This document shows, piece after piece, positions 35,676-48,233 of a stretch of DNA of 64,000 bases. A model generated the notes under the pieces. That model searched no databases. It saw nothing but the letters and a program-made list of their open reading frames with translations, and was not told where the DNA came from. Where the stretch lies: positions 109,479,360-109,543,359 of the forward strand of contig NC_081184.1 in the NCBI RefSeq assembly GCF_029867415.1, read 5' to 3'. The translations under genes and the position numbers were made by a program. The stretch's first letter is position 1, and every line of letters begins with the position of its first letter. The DNA comes from Vicia villosa (lineage: Eukaryota > Streptophyta > Magnoliopsida > Fabales > Fabaceae).

Positions 35676-38588
35676 TGTCATACCCCAAAATTTGCCCGAT
35701 CAATTCGCGTCTGTTAAATCATCAAGGGTTAAAATTAAGAGCCATGGGGTTTGACATCCCTATTGTCAAACCCGCCCTCTTATAAAATATCCTGAGAAAT
35801 AAATGGGGTGAAATTAACAGGTATCTTGGGTCCAAAGATTTGACCCATCTATCTCAGGTTTGGATCATTTGCTTGGAGTATTTTTATGGGTTTTATTCTT
35901 CTAACAATTTAATTGGTGTGATGTTTATTATTAATTTATTAGGTTCATTGGCTATTATCAAAATAATTAGGGAATTATTAATTATTAATTTTGGTATTAT
36001 TATCAGAATTATTAATTAGGAGTGTTATTGATAATTGTTAAATAATTGGACAATAGGCCCGTTGGGTGTATAAAACCCTAACCTAATACATTAATATAAA
36101 TAGGTGCTATTTCTAACAATTAGGGGAGGCCAATTTTCTAACCCTATTCACCGACCTTTTTTCGACCGTACCATCACAAACCTCCAATTTTTCTTCCAAA
36201 AACAAAACTTTGTTCATAGTCATAACAGCAGCCCCGTGAAACAGTGAAATCACTGATTTCCCTTTTATCATACCATTGACCTCACCATTATCATCTCCCA
36301 AACCAAACCTCATGCAAATTACACCACTTGTTCAAACTCATGAAATCCACAACCTATAAATAACATTACCTTCAACCATTACAATAATTTTGCAAATTCA
36401 ATTCTAACCAATAAATCAAGAATCAATACCATAAGCCTTTTGAGAACCCAAAAACACTTACTTTTTCTTTACCCACAAATTTCATCAATCTTTGACTTTT
36501 GTGTTGTTGTAAATACAATAAACTTTTTTCCTCGATGCTAAGAAGCATTAACAAACATTGCATTCGTACTAATTCAATCATAAGAATCTGCTGTTTTTTA
36601 GTTTGTTTTGTTTTCAGGGAAGAACAAAGGAAGAAGAATGAGAAGACAGGGAAACAGAATCCACGAGCAACCACTGCGAGCCCTCCGAATCGCCGGTCCT
36701 CCTCGCGCCGCCGTGGAAGCCCCTCGCAACCGCACGCGGCCAACAGCACCGCCGAATCCATACCGCCGCGGCACTCCTCCGTTCGCAACCGAACCCAGCC
36801 ACCCACCGCTCCGTCGATCTACGCTTCATCATCGAAGAGCACATCCGCCGCGAACCAATGCGTCCATGCCTTCAGACCCGTCGATTCGATCCACCCTCTT
36901 CCGTTCATCACGGCCGCCGTCGGACACCCACCACCACTAGATCCCATGAGCACACTTTTTCTCTTAGTTGGAATCATGTGTTTATTTGTTGATTTTGATT
37001 TATGCTATGCACTTGATTGCAAGAGACATGGAAATAATTTCTCTCTTAATTATGTTTGCCCTTGCTGTTAAGAATAAATGAAAAAGAAGAAGGAGAACGA
37101 ACAGTGACGACACGTGTTGTTGTTTAATAGTTGGAAATACTTGTCTTACGTTCATCTTATTGAGTTGGGGACTAATTATCAATCAAAGCGAAGTGGCGTA
37201 GCAGATGAAAGAGGTGTTTGATGTTACATGCGCAAGGGCAAGGGTTCGATCCCTGCCTCTTGCGTGTATTTTCTCTAATTTTTTCCTTGTTCTTGATAAC
37301 AGATTCGATGCGCATGATTTCTTTACACGCACGATACACCCTCTACTAGCAACCTTTGGATCATGTCAAGATCTGATCCAACGCTCCACAGTGTGAAGCT
37401 CCACCATGGACATTCAAGAGACATCCTACAGGATCAGCACCCAGGTTTTCTTAATTGTTCTTATGTATTTATTTGTTTAATGGTGTAATTAAATTAATAT
37501 GTTTTTTATGGTATATAGTTTAATTGTGAAATTAAATTAACAATATAATTACATTAGGATTAGGGATATAGTTATTTAGGATTATTTTCTCGACTATTTT
37601 CCCAATCATCCGATTTAAGTGATTTAATTTTAATTATTATAAAATCACAAAAACCCTAAAAAAGGTTATACGAATTAGGGTTTGCTCCATCCCATTTGCC
37701 CAAAGTATCAAAGATATTAGGATTTAATTTATTATTCGTTCCGACTAAATCTATTGGTCGCGATGGTTAATAATCGATTAATTTAATTAATCAAATCCTA
37801 TAAATTAAAATTCAAATAAATTTATTTTGCTAAATGGTTTTAACCATCTTATTGGTTATGATGATTAGCATATTTCCCCTTATCAATTCGTTATTATTTG
37901 TAATCGAAACTATCGGTTATGAGGGATAACGGTAAATTAATAAATTAATAATTAAAATACATCAATTTGCTAAAAGTGATAATCGAATCAATCGATTAGA
38001 ATTGCCAGCAATCCTTTACTAATCTATTAACTATGGCGATCGAATCTATTGATCGTTGCGGTTAATAGTGCCATATTAAATCAGGGTTGTACGCCCAAAA
38101 CACTTAAAATACATCAAATCACAAACCACGGATTTTCATCTCTTCAATTCTGCGATATTCATACTACGATAAGGTAATTCAAAATACCTTCGAACATTCG
38201 CATTTCAAAACAACTTCAAAACAAATTCAAATACATTCAATTCTAATTCTAAGGCGTACAATCCTGTGCCCGAACTACGTTGACTCTGATTCTCCATAAG
38301 GAGATACGTAGGCACTTGGATAACCAAGGCGAGTCCCCTTCCTCTAAATTCTAATCCTGTCAATATAATTAGCTTTATAATTACTCTCTGTCACCTTTCT
38401 TTGTAAACCTTGCCATAAACCTTTATCTTTGAATGTTAGCCTTTAGGAAAGGGCTGGGAGTGCCTAACACCTTCCCTCAGCCTGATTATAATAACTTACC
38501 CCGAATCTCGCGTCTGCGTAAGGTTTTCTATTCGCCTTGGTAGAATAGGTGGCGACTCTCTAAGTAAAATTTTAGGCAGGTTGCTACA
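35676..38588 (+). repeat. 3' LTR of LARD
   Basis: 2913 bp, the same length as the 5' LTR, with about 15 substitutions by eye. Repeats the TATA box (36095-36102), the 190-codon ORF (36499-37071) and the tRNA-like module (37192-37263). Confidence 0.93.
37192..37263 (+). other. tRNA-like module in 3' LTR
   Basis: Same A-box and B-box (GGGTTCGATCCC at 37242-37253) as at 24347, with one A-box substitution (GCGGATG to GCAGATG). Confidence 0.5.
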
Positions 38589-38593
38589 CATAC
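38589..38593. repeat. TSD CATAC, right copy (LARD)
   Basis: Identical to 22826-22830. Confidence 0.88.
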
Positions 38594-41500
38594 CATAAGA
38601 GGGCAGGAAGTCTTTCAATTGGATGTTTAAGGGTCATCGAGAATAATCGTTCGCCATAAGACTGGCCCTGCCATAAAGAGGGCAGGTAGTCTAAGGGAAG
38701 GATATAATAGTCATTTAATATCTTTAGGCATCATGCGAGTATACCTTAGCAATAGGGACAAATCATAAGGCAACATTGCTTTAGGTATCCTCGGAATTGA
38801 GGGACTTTGACTATTTAGTATGTTTAGAGGCAACAAGGCAACAATATAAGGCAACAATAAGGCAACAAGAGGGATTACCCTAAAGGTGCGTGGGTGCAAC
38901 AATCACGTGGTTAATTTCGATGACATTTATCTTGTGAAGTTAGTGATTCTACGTTCAGTTCATGGTTTATCACTCCATAGGATTACTAACCACGCAGTTT
39001 AAAATAAACAAAAATCAAAGGCAGGAATTAAAAGTCCTACGCTATTACAATAAACACCTGCGGGGATGGGGGAAATTAAAAGACAGAAAAAATAAGAGGG
39101 ATGAATAATTATCTTGAGCCTTGATCTTCCTCGAACCTCCGATTGACCCTGAAAATGAAAATAATATGGGAGGTGAGTGTAGGTGGAATTCATTGATATT
39201 GAAACAAACCCTATTTAATTCCATGAGGCAAAATAAAAACTAAAATGATAATTAACAAAGAGGGTTAGAAACTTAGCTTTTTGATTGATGGCGCATGATC
39301 GAAGAATCTTGAGATAACCCTGAAAATTTGCACAAAAGAAAATAATTTTCAGTGTATGAATGATCTATAAACCTTAAAAGAAAACTTATTGTGACCAAAA
39401 GGGTTTATAAGGCGCGTTAGTGGATAACACCTACCAATAACAGTGATTAGCCATCATGATAAAATCAGGGTTTAAGGCACAAAACATTTTTATTAACCCC
39501 AAAAATAATTATTAACTAAAAACCATAACTAAATTATTAATGTAAAAAAAAATCGAGTTTTCGATTAAAATATAAATAATTATAAAAATTATATATAAAA
39601 ACTAATTTAAAAAAGAAGTTATAATAATAATAATAGAAAATAAAAAAGAAATCAATAAAAAGACATTCATATAATTAAAAATAAATAAAAGATTAAAAAA
39701 ACTTAGCTTTGGATCAGGTGTGCTGATCTCTTGAAGGTCCATGGTGAGCTTTCATGCTGGAGGCGTTTGATTTGTAGTTGGAGAGATCATGTGGTGGAGA
39801 CTTGAGGGAGTATTGTGGACTCCTCGCTAGCCAGAAGCACTGGATCTGCAAGTGAATATTGATACTAAAATATTAACAAAGTTTTGCAAGAGGCCGGGTT
39901 TGAACCCACGCCCTTGCCTATCAAGGCCTTAAAGCGCCTTGCTTGACCAAGCGTGCTGGATTTTTCTGGCGATGTAATTGTGGCAACGAATAAATTAATA
40001 GAAACAATATAATGAATGTAAAGAAGTCAAACGATTCAATTCGCGTGGGGCCCAGAGGTGTATGCATAAACCAATAGCAGAAAGAGATATGGGGGCGCTG
40101 TTTGACCATCCAATGGGGACTGCACACGCACGCTTTCTTCTTCCTCCCACCCTGCATTAAAACGTCACGAGATAGCTATGAAAGTAGCTTCCGATTGGCT
40201 ACGAATTCTGCATATATTTCGTAGCAAATAAATCACCATCTCCAAACCTGCAAAAACAGCCATAAACGCAAAAGCAAACAGCCCAGATCGGGTATACAAG
40301 TGTCCACGAACACCATGGTGTTCTCGTTTGGTGTTAACACAACCTAAATGAGGAAAATCGCAAGCTTGGTTTTGAAAACCCTAACAATGGTGTAACATGC
40401 TCCGGGCTTCAAAACTTCGGGTTAATGATTCAAACCATCTCTGAATACCACCAGGAACGTGTCAATACCAACAAATCACATTAAAACCTCAAGATATACG
40501 AAGAACAAATTTTAAAAAATATGATCAAACATGGTGATTGTAATGCATAGGTTTCGAGTATCATTACAAGTCATACCTTACCTGGACTTACTCTATAACA
40601 CTTCAGGAGTAGAATGGGAGTGATGGTATGCTTTGAAAGTCGCTTGAATCAAAATTCACTCATGCCCTAGTTTCTTTAATATTTTGGAAACTTGTAAGCC
40701 TAATGTTTTTCTCAATTTTCGTCCTCTTAGGTTTGATTAGGTTTAGATATATATACAGAGGAGATTAGGTCAAAATTTTTGAGAGAGATCCAATCTTTTT
40801 TTATGACATGGAAATATGCAAATTTTTGATTGAAAATCAAATTTTAATATTTCTATTTTTGATCAATCTTCTCCAATCACCTTGGCCATGATTTAAATTG
40901 AATATTTTATTCACAAAAAATAAACCAAAATCAAATCTTTGGTGTCTTTACTATTTTATTTAATTTAAATTGAATTTAAGTGATTAAATTCAAAAATAAA
41001 ATAAATAATAATAATAAAAATGGGTGGCAAGGTATATGGGTCTTGGATCATACTAGGAATAGGTTTAGAACCAAGGTTTTAGGCCCATTAAGCAAAAAAC
41101 TTTAAATTCATCACTTTGAACTCCATGTATTTTCTCAAAATCGTCCAACTTGTGCAAGCCATAACTCGTTCAATATTTATCATATGGAGGTGATCTAGGA
41201 CTTTTTGGAAAGCTCAAAGAGTCCTTTAAAGGCTCCTTTTGGTTTCATCTCAATTGATTCTACCATGTTCAAGTTATGAGCTTTGAGAAAAAATGACTTT
41301 TTGCAATCTTTTAGAAGGACCTGTAATGTTTTGGCCTATATCTCTTATGCAAAAGCATTTCTTGACCTTGGGCCCAAAATCAAAGTTGTAGAGAATCAAA
41401 TTTCCTTGAGAATGAGCTTTGGTTGAGGAATTTCTAAGATAGTATGAGAGAGATATGATCAGTTAAAGTTGGGTTGACTTTTGTTTAGAAACCTTAATTT

Positions 41501-41926
41501 AGTAACTTCAAGCTTTGATGATTTCTGAGTTTTCCTTGATGAATCATGATCAACCTTTGATAAAATGATGAATGATACTTCAAAATTAGGATGTTGACCA
41601 AAAATCAAAAGTTTTGACTGTGGTTTGACCGTAGTTTGACTTTTAGGTTAACCAGTCGATTATTGATCGTTTGCGTCATTGAGTGAGCAATCTTTTGAAT
41701 TAGGGTTTGAAACTTGGCATGAGGGTACTTTGAATCATGTGAGAGATTATGGAATCCACTTGAGGTATCAAAAGTTCAAATTCCTTGATTAAATTCGAAA
41801 CCCTAATTTAGAGGCCGTTGTTTAGGAGAGAGACTGCATGCTTCCTTCTTGTGTATCTTTGAGCATTTGAAAGTCAGATGGAATGAAATATGGATAAATA
41901 TGTTGGGCAAATTTTGGGGTATGACA
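38594..41926 (-). mobile_element. Solo LTR (Ogre/Tat-like), main part
   Basis: Continuation of 22405-22830. The LTR start is at 41926 (minus strand TGTCATACCCCAAAATTTGC). ORFs on either strand are short and unconvincing. A tRNA-like module lies at 39890-39962. Positions 40860-41890 share a recognisable core with the LTR at 1-2687. Confidence 0.82.
39890..39962 (-). other. tRNA-like A-box/B-box module
   Basis: Minus strand: CGCTTGGTCAAGC near 39953 (A-box-like) and GGGTTCAAACCC at 39907-39896 (B-box), about 40 bases apart. Confidence 0.5.
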
Positions 41927-41931
41927 GTTGG
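41927..41931. repeat. TSD GTTGG, right copy
   Basis: Matches 22400-22404. Confidence 0.85.
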
Positions 41932-44329
41932 AATAAATTGAAGAACCGATTTTATCATAATCTCCTTTCCCGCTTTTGATAAAGACCTACCCCTCCATGA
42001 ATTGATCCTCTTCCAAATACGATCCTTGATAAAGGAAAAGTGGCCTTTTTACTTCTTCCAATCATCGATGGTAATCCTAGGTACTTTCCGGTCCCCATAA
42101 CATGGCGAACTCCCATAATCCTTGCAATATCCTCCTGCCCCGGTTTGCTCAAATTCCGGATAAAAAACACTTCAGACTTATTCATGTTAATCTCCTGGCC
42201 TGAAGCATCGGCATATGTATTGAGCAAGTTCATAATACGTGTCACCTTCGTGAGATTGGCCCTGCAAAATAGAAAACAATCGTCAGCAAAAAGCAGATGG
42301 AACACACTCGGTGCCCCTCTACACACATGGAATCCATGGATATCACCGCTCGCCACTTCTCTATTAATAAGAGCTGAAAGACCTTCTGAGATCAGAATAA
42401 AGAGGTAAGGAGACAGTGGGTCCCCTTGCCTGAGTCCTCTTCCTGGTTGAATTGGTCCAACACGATCTGAATTAATAAGAACTGAATAGTGCACCGAAGT
42501 AACACACATCATAATCCAATGTATCCATTTTTCCGCATAACCCATTTTAGCAAGCATACCTCTCAAGAAACCCCAGTCAACTCTATCATACGCCTTACTA
42601 ATGTCTATCTTGAGAGCCAAGTGAGCCTTGTTACCAGTGGTCTTCCTCTTGAGTGCATGAATGATTTCTATAGCAATCATCGCATTATCAAGAATAGAAC
42701 GCCCCTCAACAAAAGCCGATTGTTCCTCAGACACACACTTTCCAAGTAAAACTTTCATTCTGTTCGCAAGAACTTTGGACACTAATTTGTAAACCACGTT
42801 GCACAAAGAGATTGGTCGGAAGTCCTTCATGTCGTGTGGTTTAACGCACTTAGGGATTAGGCAAATATTAGTATCATTTAGAGATTGAGGGAAAAAACCT
42901 CTCTCCATCCAGTTCGTAGCCGCCTTCCAAATATCATTTCCACATACGTCCCAGAAGTTATGAAAAAAAGCAGGATTGAATCCGTCAGGCCCGGGGGCTT
43001 CATCTGGATGCATCTCAAGAGCTGCTGCATGAACTTCTGCCTTAGTGATAGGTAGCAGCAGCCTGCCATTCTCTTCGTTAGTAACCCTCGGTTGAATGTT
43101 ATTAAGAACTGGATCATAGACACCATCTTTAGCTCCATTGATATTCTTAAAATAGGATCTTGCAATTTCACACATGCCCAATTGATCCCGGACTTCATCT
43201 CCGTTTTCCTGAACCAACATGTCAATTTGCTGTCTATTTCTTCTGATCGTTGCGGATAAGTGAAAGAATTTCGTATTGCGATCACCGTCTCGCAGCCAGT
43301 GCATTTTAGCTCTTTGATTCCAGTAGTTATCCTCTCAAATAAGGGCCTTATTATATTCAATTTGAGCCTTGATAAAACGATACGTCGAGACCGGATCCTG
43401 CTTATCTCTACATTGTTCCATTGTTTCTTTATGTCTCTGTAACTCTTCTTTATTTTTTCTATTTCTGTCTCTGCTCCAACTTCCCAACTCTTCAGCACAC
43501 AAGGAAAGACGCTGGTGCACCTCATTAGACTCACCTCGTCGCCACCCATTATTAATAACTTCCATAATACCATATTCTTGCAGTCAGCTGTTCTCGAATT
43601 TGAACGTATACTTATTATCGCTTCGATGGATAGGATCACAGTAAAGAATTATGGGACTATGATCTGAGTGAGATGCGATAAGATTAACAAGCTTGCTGTC
43701 CAGAAATAACTCCAACCATGTCGAGTTTGATAAAGCACGATCTAATCTCTCCTCCAAAGCATGGTCCGTACCACGACTTTTAGCCCAAGTGAATTGATGT
43801 CCTTCGAGTGGAATGTTGGTGAGTTCACAGTCACTAACAGCTTGTTGGAAACCGGCGCACAACCAATTTGGGTGAGGGTGGATACCTCGCTTGTCTTGTT
43901 GAGTTAGAAGATCATTCAAATCACCAATGATATACCAAGGGCATCCGACATTAATCGTAAATTACGTATTAAATCCCACGCTTGTCTCCTTCTACCCCTC
44001 TCGGGGTATCCGTAGTAACACGTGAGTCTCCACACTCCTTTAGTTTCATCCCGAATAGCCATGTTAACATAATTCCTTATAAATTTCATCACACTACAAC
44101 TTTTAGTGTCCCTCCATATAACCGCTAAACCGCCACTCCTACCTTCTACATCCACAGTGAAGCAGGCTTCGAACTTCAACGAAAAACGAATTGTCTCCAT
44201 CTTACGAGCTTTAGATAACATTTTCGATAAGAACAGAATATCTGATTTGTACTGTTGAGCCATCTTTCGTAAGTTAGGAATTGCTCTGGGGTTGCTCAGC
44301 CCACGGCAATTCCAACTTAATATTTTCAT
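41932..44329 (-). pseudogene. LINE ORF2, N-terminal part: endonuclease and reverse transcriptase
   Basis: Starts at 44329 with ILSWNCRGLSNPRA, the standard start of plant LINE endonucleases; its ATG overlaps the ORF1 TGA (ATGA). Frames change near 43930 and 43580. A stop precedes the long frame 43304-41955, which carries EAPGPDGF, FRPISLCNVVYKLVSKVLAN, LKIDISKAYDRVDW, GLRQGDPLSP and the catalytic FADD at 42290-42279. Another frameshift lies near 42040. The sequence stops at the solo LTR insertion and resumes at 22399. Confidence 0.88.
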
Positions 44330-45558
44330 AATTCCCGGCAGTCCTGGCTGCCAGAACTTGCCGATAAAAAATGCTGACTCTTTGCATCATTCTTTGTTGC
44401 TTTCTCTTCATCACTATCCCTTCTTCTTTTCTTATTTGTTGGATCTTCTTCACTTACCTGGTTGTAGGGGCTTGGTTGGGGCTCAAATAGGTTGTTAGTG
44501 ATGATACGTAACTGGTTTTCAGGCTGTAGGGTCTCAATGTTCAGGCGATAGTTTAATTGGTTTTGCTTCTGGTTACTTTGGGATGTTTTTGACTGCAAGG
44601 TTTTACTCTTGAATTTGAAAGGTTTGGGGTTAAGGGAAGATGAAGTTGGGCCAGTGTTATTTTTAATGATACTTAGCTTTTGGGTAGTATTGGTTACCGG
44701 GTTGGAAAAAGTCATGTCTTGTTTGGAATTTTTGTGAAACGAGGGGTTACAACTATCATGTGTGGAGGAAATTATTTCATGCACATGTTGTTTTGATTGG
44801 TTAAGGCTTTTTCTGGTTGGTTGAGGTTTGTGGGGTCGTGTCCACTGAGTGGGTCGGGGTTAGAATTGGTTCAGTGAGCATTAATTGGTTTTTGTTTTTT
44901 AACGATAATGGATGTTGGGTAGGGAGTGATGGGGCAAGAAAAGTTGTCGGTTTACTGTTTTGGAAAGGTTGGATTTGGAAATATTGTTGTCCACCACTCA
45001 AAGGTGCACCAGGAATCTGCTCATGATTGAGAAATAAATGCTGGCTATTATTATTCTGATTGAGAGATAAATTATGGTTATTATTGTTGTGTAACGCATC
45101 ATTATTGCAATTATTATGCATAATCACTGTCTGGGATCTTGTCGGCATCCTCACATTTGTGTCTCCATCTACTAGTGATGCTTCTCCACTTGCCTTTTAG
45201 GTGATTTGAACATCACGCGCCTGGGAAAATTCTGTGGCATACTCACTATCCGTTCCAACTAAGTTTTCATTCTTTAGCCATCTCGATGATGTCCCGCCCC
45301 TGTACCTCCTTTGATCTGCCCGGATGCTGTTAGACCACCCCTGGACTCCGTCATCTTCCGCCATTGCAAATCGCACTTCACACCTTTGTTCAGAGTGACC
45401 CAATATTCCACAGACAAAGCAAAAGAGACTGAGTTTATCATATTTGAAATTTACAATGCACCACTCACCTCCTTTATTTTTAACTCTTGTTTGCTGCTTC
45501 AGTGGATGACTGACATCTATTTTAACATGTAGCCGCATGTATTGACGCCAAAAACTCG
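44326..45558 (-). pseudogene. LINE ORF1, C-terminal part with zinc knuckle
   Basis: The N-terminal DUF4283 domain is missing (5' truncation at ~45558). What remains begins YMRLHVKIDVSHPL, then a CCHC knuckle CFVCGILGHSEQRC. An Asn/Gln-rich low-complexity region (45150-44800) and a Lys/Arg-rich tail (NKKRRRDSDEEK) follow. A stop at ~45195 and a frameshift near 44790 break it. The final TGA overlaps the ORF2 start. Confidence 0.85.
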
Positions 45559-45651
45559 TATTGTTGTTTTCGTGATGCTTTCCTTTCGATGGCTGAAAAT
45601 AAAATAGTTGGTCAAAATATGCACTTTATTAAAGATTAGTAGGTTGAAAGG

Positions 45652-46996
45652 TTATAAAACCAAGAAACCCAAACATTTCACACCTTGACCCATTGGTGAG
45701 GTAATCCTCACTACATCCAAGTCAAAGTGAAGAAAGCCTTTGAAACTGTCTAAGGTATGTTTGGTTGCTACTACTCTTTTAGCGGGTTTTTGTCGATCAT
45801 TTGTCAGTTCTTTAAAGAGATCCCCACATACAAACCAATTTGGGTAAGGGGAAAAATCATAAAGCAAAATCTGCGCTTGGTAATCGTGGGAATCGAGGTG
45901 GTTCGAACTCAAAAGCTAAGTCATATTTAAACTCGGGTTTTACAGCTTTGAGAGTTTTTCTTTTAGAAATTTGTTTTTCGAACTTTTCTTTGAGAATAGG
46001 AGCTGCATCACAAACTGTTCGAAGAATATCGGTAGGCTTGTAGACAGTTTCAAGGTACTTTTGGAATGCTTGTATTTCTTTGCAATGTGTGAGTTTATCT
46101 TTGTAAGACTGATCCTGCAAAGATGAAAAAGCTTTTGTCAGATTAGCATCGATTTCTTCAGTGGTGTACATATTCAGAGAATAGAAGTCTGTCCACCATT
46201 GGTCGAACCCTATTGTAGAATAGAATGCTGGTTGGTACGCTATCAATTGAAAATCAGCAAAGTTTGCGTAGCATTTTTGGTGTGTTTCAGTATCTCGAGC
46301 CGTCCAAGTGGTATTTGCAACACATAACTCTTGTTTCCATTGAAAGAGTGAGACATGGATGAGTTGGCATAATCCAAATTGTCTGGAAACAAAATTAGGT
46401 TGATAAGCCAACAAGCATACTTGGCTATTTACTGGTAGAAGTCTGAAAACCAGCAATCGAGGAAGCAAAAATGTGCGCCATGTGTCTTCAACGGTGGTGT
46501 TCTTTTCTTTCACAGTGTCTTCAAGGGAAGCAGTAAACCAAGTTAGACCGTGAGTTCGACTAGCGAAGGGAGCCATCGAAGGGGTGAAAGTGTGACATGA
46601 TGAGAACATTAGAGTGAATTGGGTAAGAGAAGCTTGCAGATTTGTATCTTCATCAGCAGGAGTCAACCTAAGGAGTCTGGTACCTTCAATCTTTCTATCT
46701 TTGATATCTGGACTATTTTCATCAACGGATCCGTGCGTTGACAAAGAGGGTTCGAAGGTGGCATTAAGCCACACTTGAAGGAGCCGGTAAGGGCCGGATA
46801 GGAGCAAGTTAGTGCCAGGTTTATAGTTTTTTATTTTTTCACTGGCGGACCCTAGACTCCCATATAAACCTGCTTAGAGGAGTTCACTTAAACATATTTT
46901 TCGAATAACATGTAATTGGTTAGCAAGTGTTAGGAACCTACGTGCAACTTGCAAGGATTTACAACAAAAGACGAATTTGGATAACCATAGACCTAA
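45652..46996 (-). pseudogene. Plant-mobile-domain-like gene, C-terminal part
   Basis: Minus strand. It continues the N-terminal part at 62472-61669 after removal of the solo LTR 46997-61668; both sides are in register at the TSD CCTAA. It opens with LWLSKFVFC and LTLANQLHV. A stop follows near 46872. Then a 316-codon frame (46807-45857) contains LLLSGPYRLLQVWLNATFE and QWWTDFY motifs, as in PMD proteins that usually travel with transposons. The tail shifts frame near 45900 and ends at 45652. Function unknown; it may be an accessory ORF of a retroelement rather than a host gene. Confidence 0.65.
46992..46996. repeat. TSD CCTAA, left copy
   Basis: Identical to 61669-61673. Confidence 0.85.
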
Positions 46997-48233
46997 TGTG
47001 GTGTCGTTTTTTACCTCCCCGTTACACTTGGGAGGACGGAACGCTAGACCCTTCACGCGAAATTTGGAAGGAGGGAAGCGCCCGTTGTGGGATGAATTTT
47101 GTTTCAGTTCTTCCTACGATAACACACGAACTTTTTAATTATCCTACGAGGAGGAAGAGGAAAAAGATCTCAAATAAACCCTAGGAGTTTGCTAAGTGTG
47201 GGGATTCACCTAGACTAGAAATTCTGGAGTCCGGGAGGCCGGTTATACATAGGGAAGGTTTTAAGCACCCTACATATCCGTAGTACTCTACGGGAACCTT
47301 CTCTGTGTCTATGTGTTTGTGTTTGTTGCTTACTGATTAGGAAAGTTTCTCCTTTGTGTTAGGAGAGAGAATTGAATTGATTTTAATGAAAGACAGACAG
47401 ATTATTTTTGGTTTTTGATTAGCTCGCTGAGATTCCTTGTGAACCTCATGCCTACATATCCCTAATGGAAGTCAGAGCTTTTTGTAGTTCGGGGCACTAA
47501 TTAGGGAAATTAATTGTTTTTGGTGCCTTGCTTGAAGCTCAAGGTTGAAGCTTGAATTAAATCTCTGTTTACGGTAAAGAGACATGAAGTCATCTTTACA
47601 GAGAGGTATTTCTGCGATTCCACCACAAACATTTAAAAGTGACAGAAAAGCTGAATTCATTTCATTAAGAGAGGGAACTTACTTGTGTGTGTGCAAGTAT
47701 GCCAATCGCGTGTTTCTTGAATGAAAGAAAGATTCTCGACCAAATTAGGGAAAGTTGTACAAGTTTGGGTGTGATTGCCTCAGAGCATGCCTTTCAAAAT
47801 CCTAAATGGGAGAATGATTAAAATTGAAGTTGAAATGTTTGTTTGTTTGTTTGAATGTGGTGAGATAGGAGAAATATCTCTCTATAGAGATAAGCTATGT
47901 CTATCTACTGTTTGAAAGATTTGATTTTTAGCTAGCTTGTATGAGGCCTAAGCTTGAGGCTTTTTAAAAGGTTTTTTATTGACTCTGGGAGATAACTCCA
48001 CTGAGAATTAACTTAAACTAAGAAATTTTGTGTTTTGTACAAAGCCTAGAACTGAGGCTGACTCTAATTGGAGAGTGTTTATTTTGATGGATTGAAAGGT
48101 TTATTTAGTGTTCTGTACAAAGCCCAGAATTGTGGCTGAATCTACCTAAGGAGACTCTATTTTGTGCCTTGTATGAAGCCCAAGGTTGTGGCTGACTCTT
48201 AGCTAGGGAAGTTATTATTTTCTGCCTTGTATG
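46997..48233 (-). mobile_element. Ogre-type solo LTR, 3' terminal part
   Basis: On the plus strand starts TGTGGTGTCG (minus-strand end CGACACCACA). It is split by the Copia element at 48233 and resumes at 57028. Reassembled length is about 5.88 kb, matching the ~5-kb-plus LTRs known for Ogre elements. The stretch from 47500 holds degenerate AAGCC...GGCTT hairpin units. Confidence 0.82.
48229..48233. repeat. TSD GTATG, left copy (Copia)
   Basis: Identical to 57023-57027. Confidence 0.92.

Larger units (their letters stand above)
22831..38588 (+). mobile_element. LARD-like non-coding LTR retrotransposon (Ogre/Tat-type signals)
   Basis: Two 2913-bp LTRs (22831-25743, 35676-38588), TSD CATAC (22826-22830 and 38589-38593), PBS at 25744 and PPT before 35676. 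The internal domain (25744-35675) is 9.93 kb, or about 6.65 kb without the solo LTR nested in it. It has no recognisable gag, protease, integrase or reverse transcriptase. Instead it holds a hairpin array next to the PBS, a ~2.7-kb featureless stretch and three more hairpin arrays before the PPT. It must be mobilised in trans. About 15 differences between the LTRs were counted by eye (~0.5 percent), so insertion was recent. Confidence 0.88.
20709..45558 (-). mobile_element. LINE (L1-type with RNase H), split by nested insertions
   Basis: Minus strand. A T-run at 20709-20723 on the plus strand is its poly-A tail. The LINE parts are 45558-41927 and 22404-20709; the intervening 22405-41926 is later insertions flanked by the TSD GTTGG. 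Rejoining the flanks at the single TSD copy restores the ORF2 frame across the junction. The 5' end is truncated inside ORF1 (its DUF4283 domain is missing). I found no convincing TSD for the LINE itself. Confidence 0.88.
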
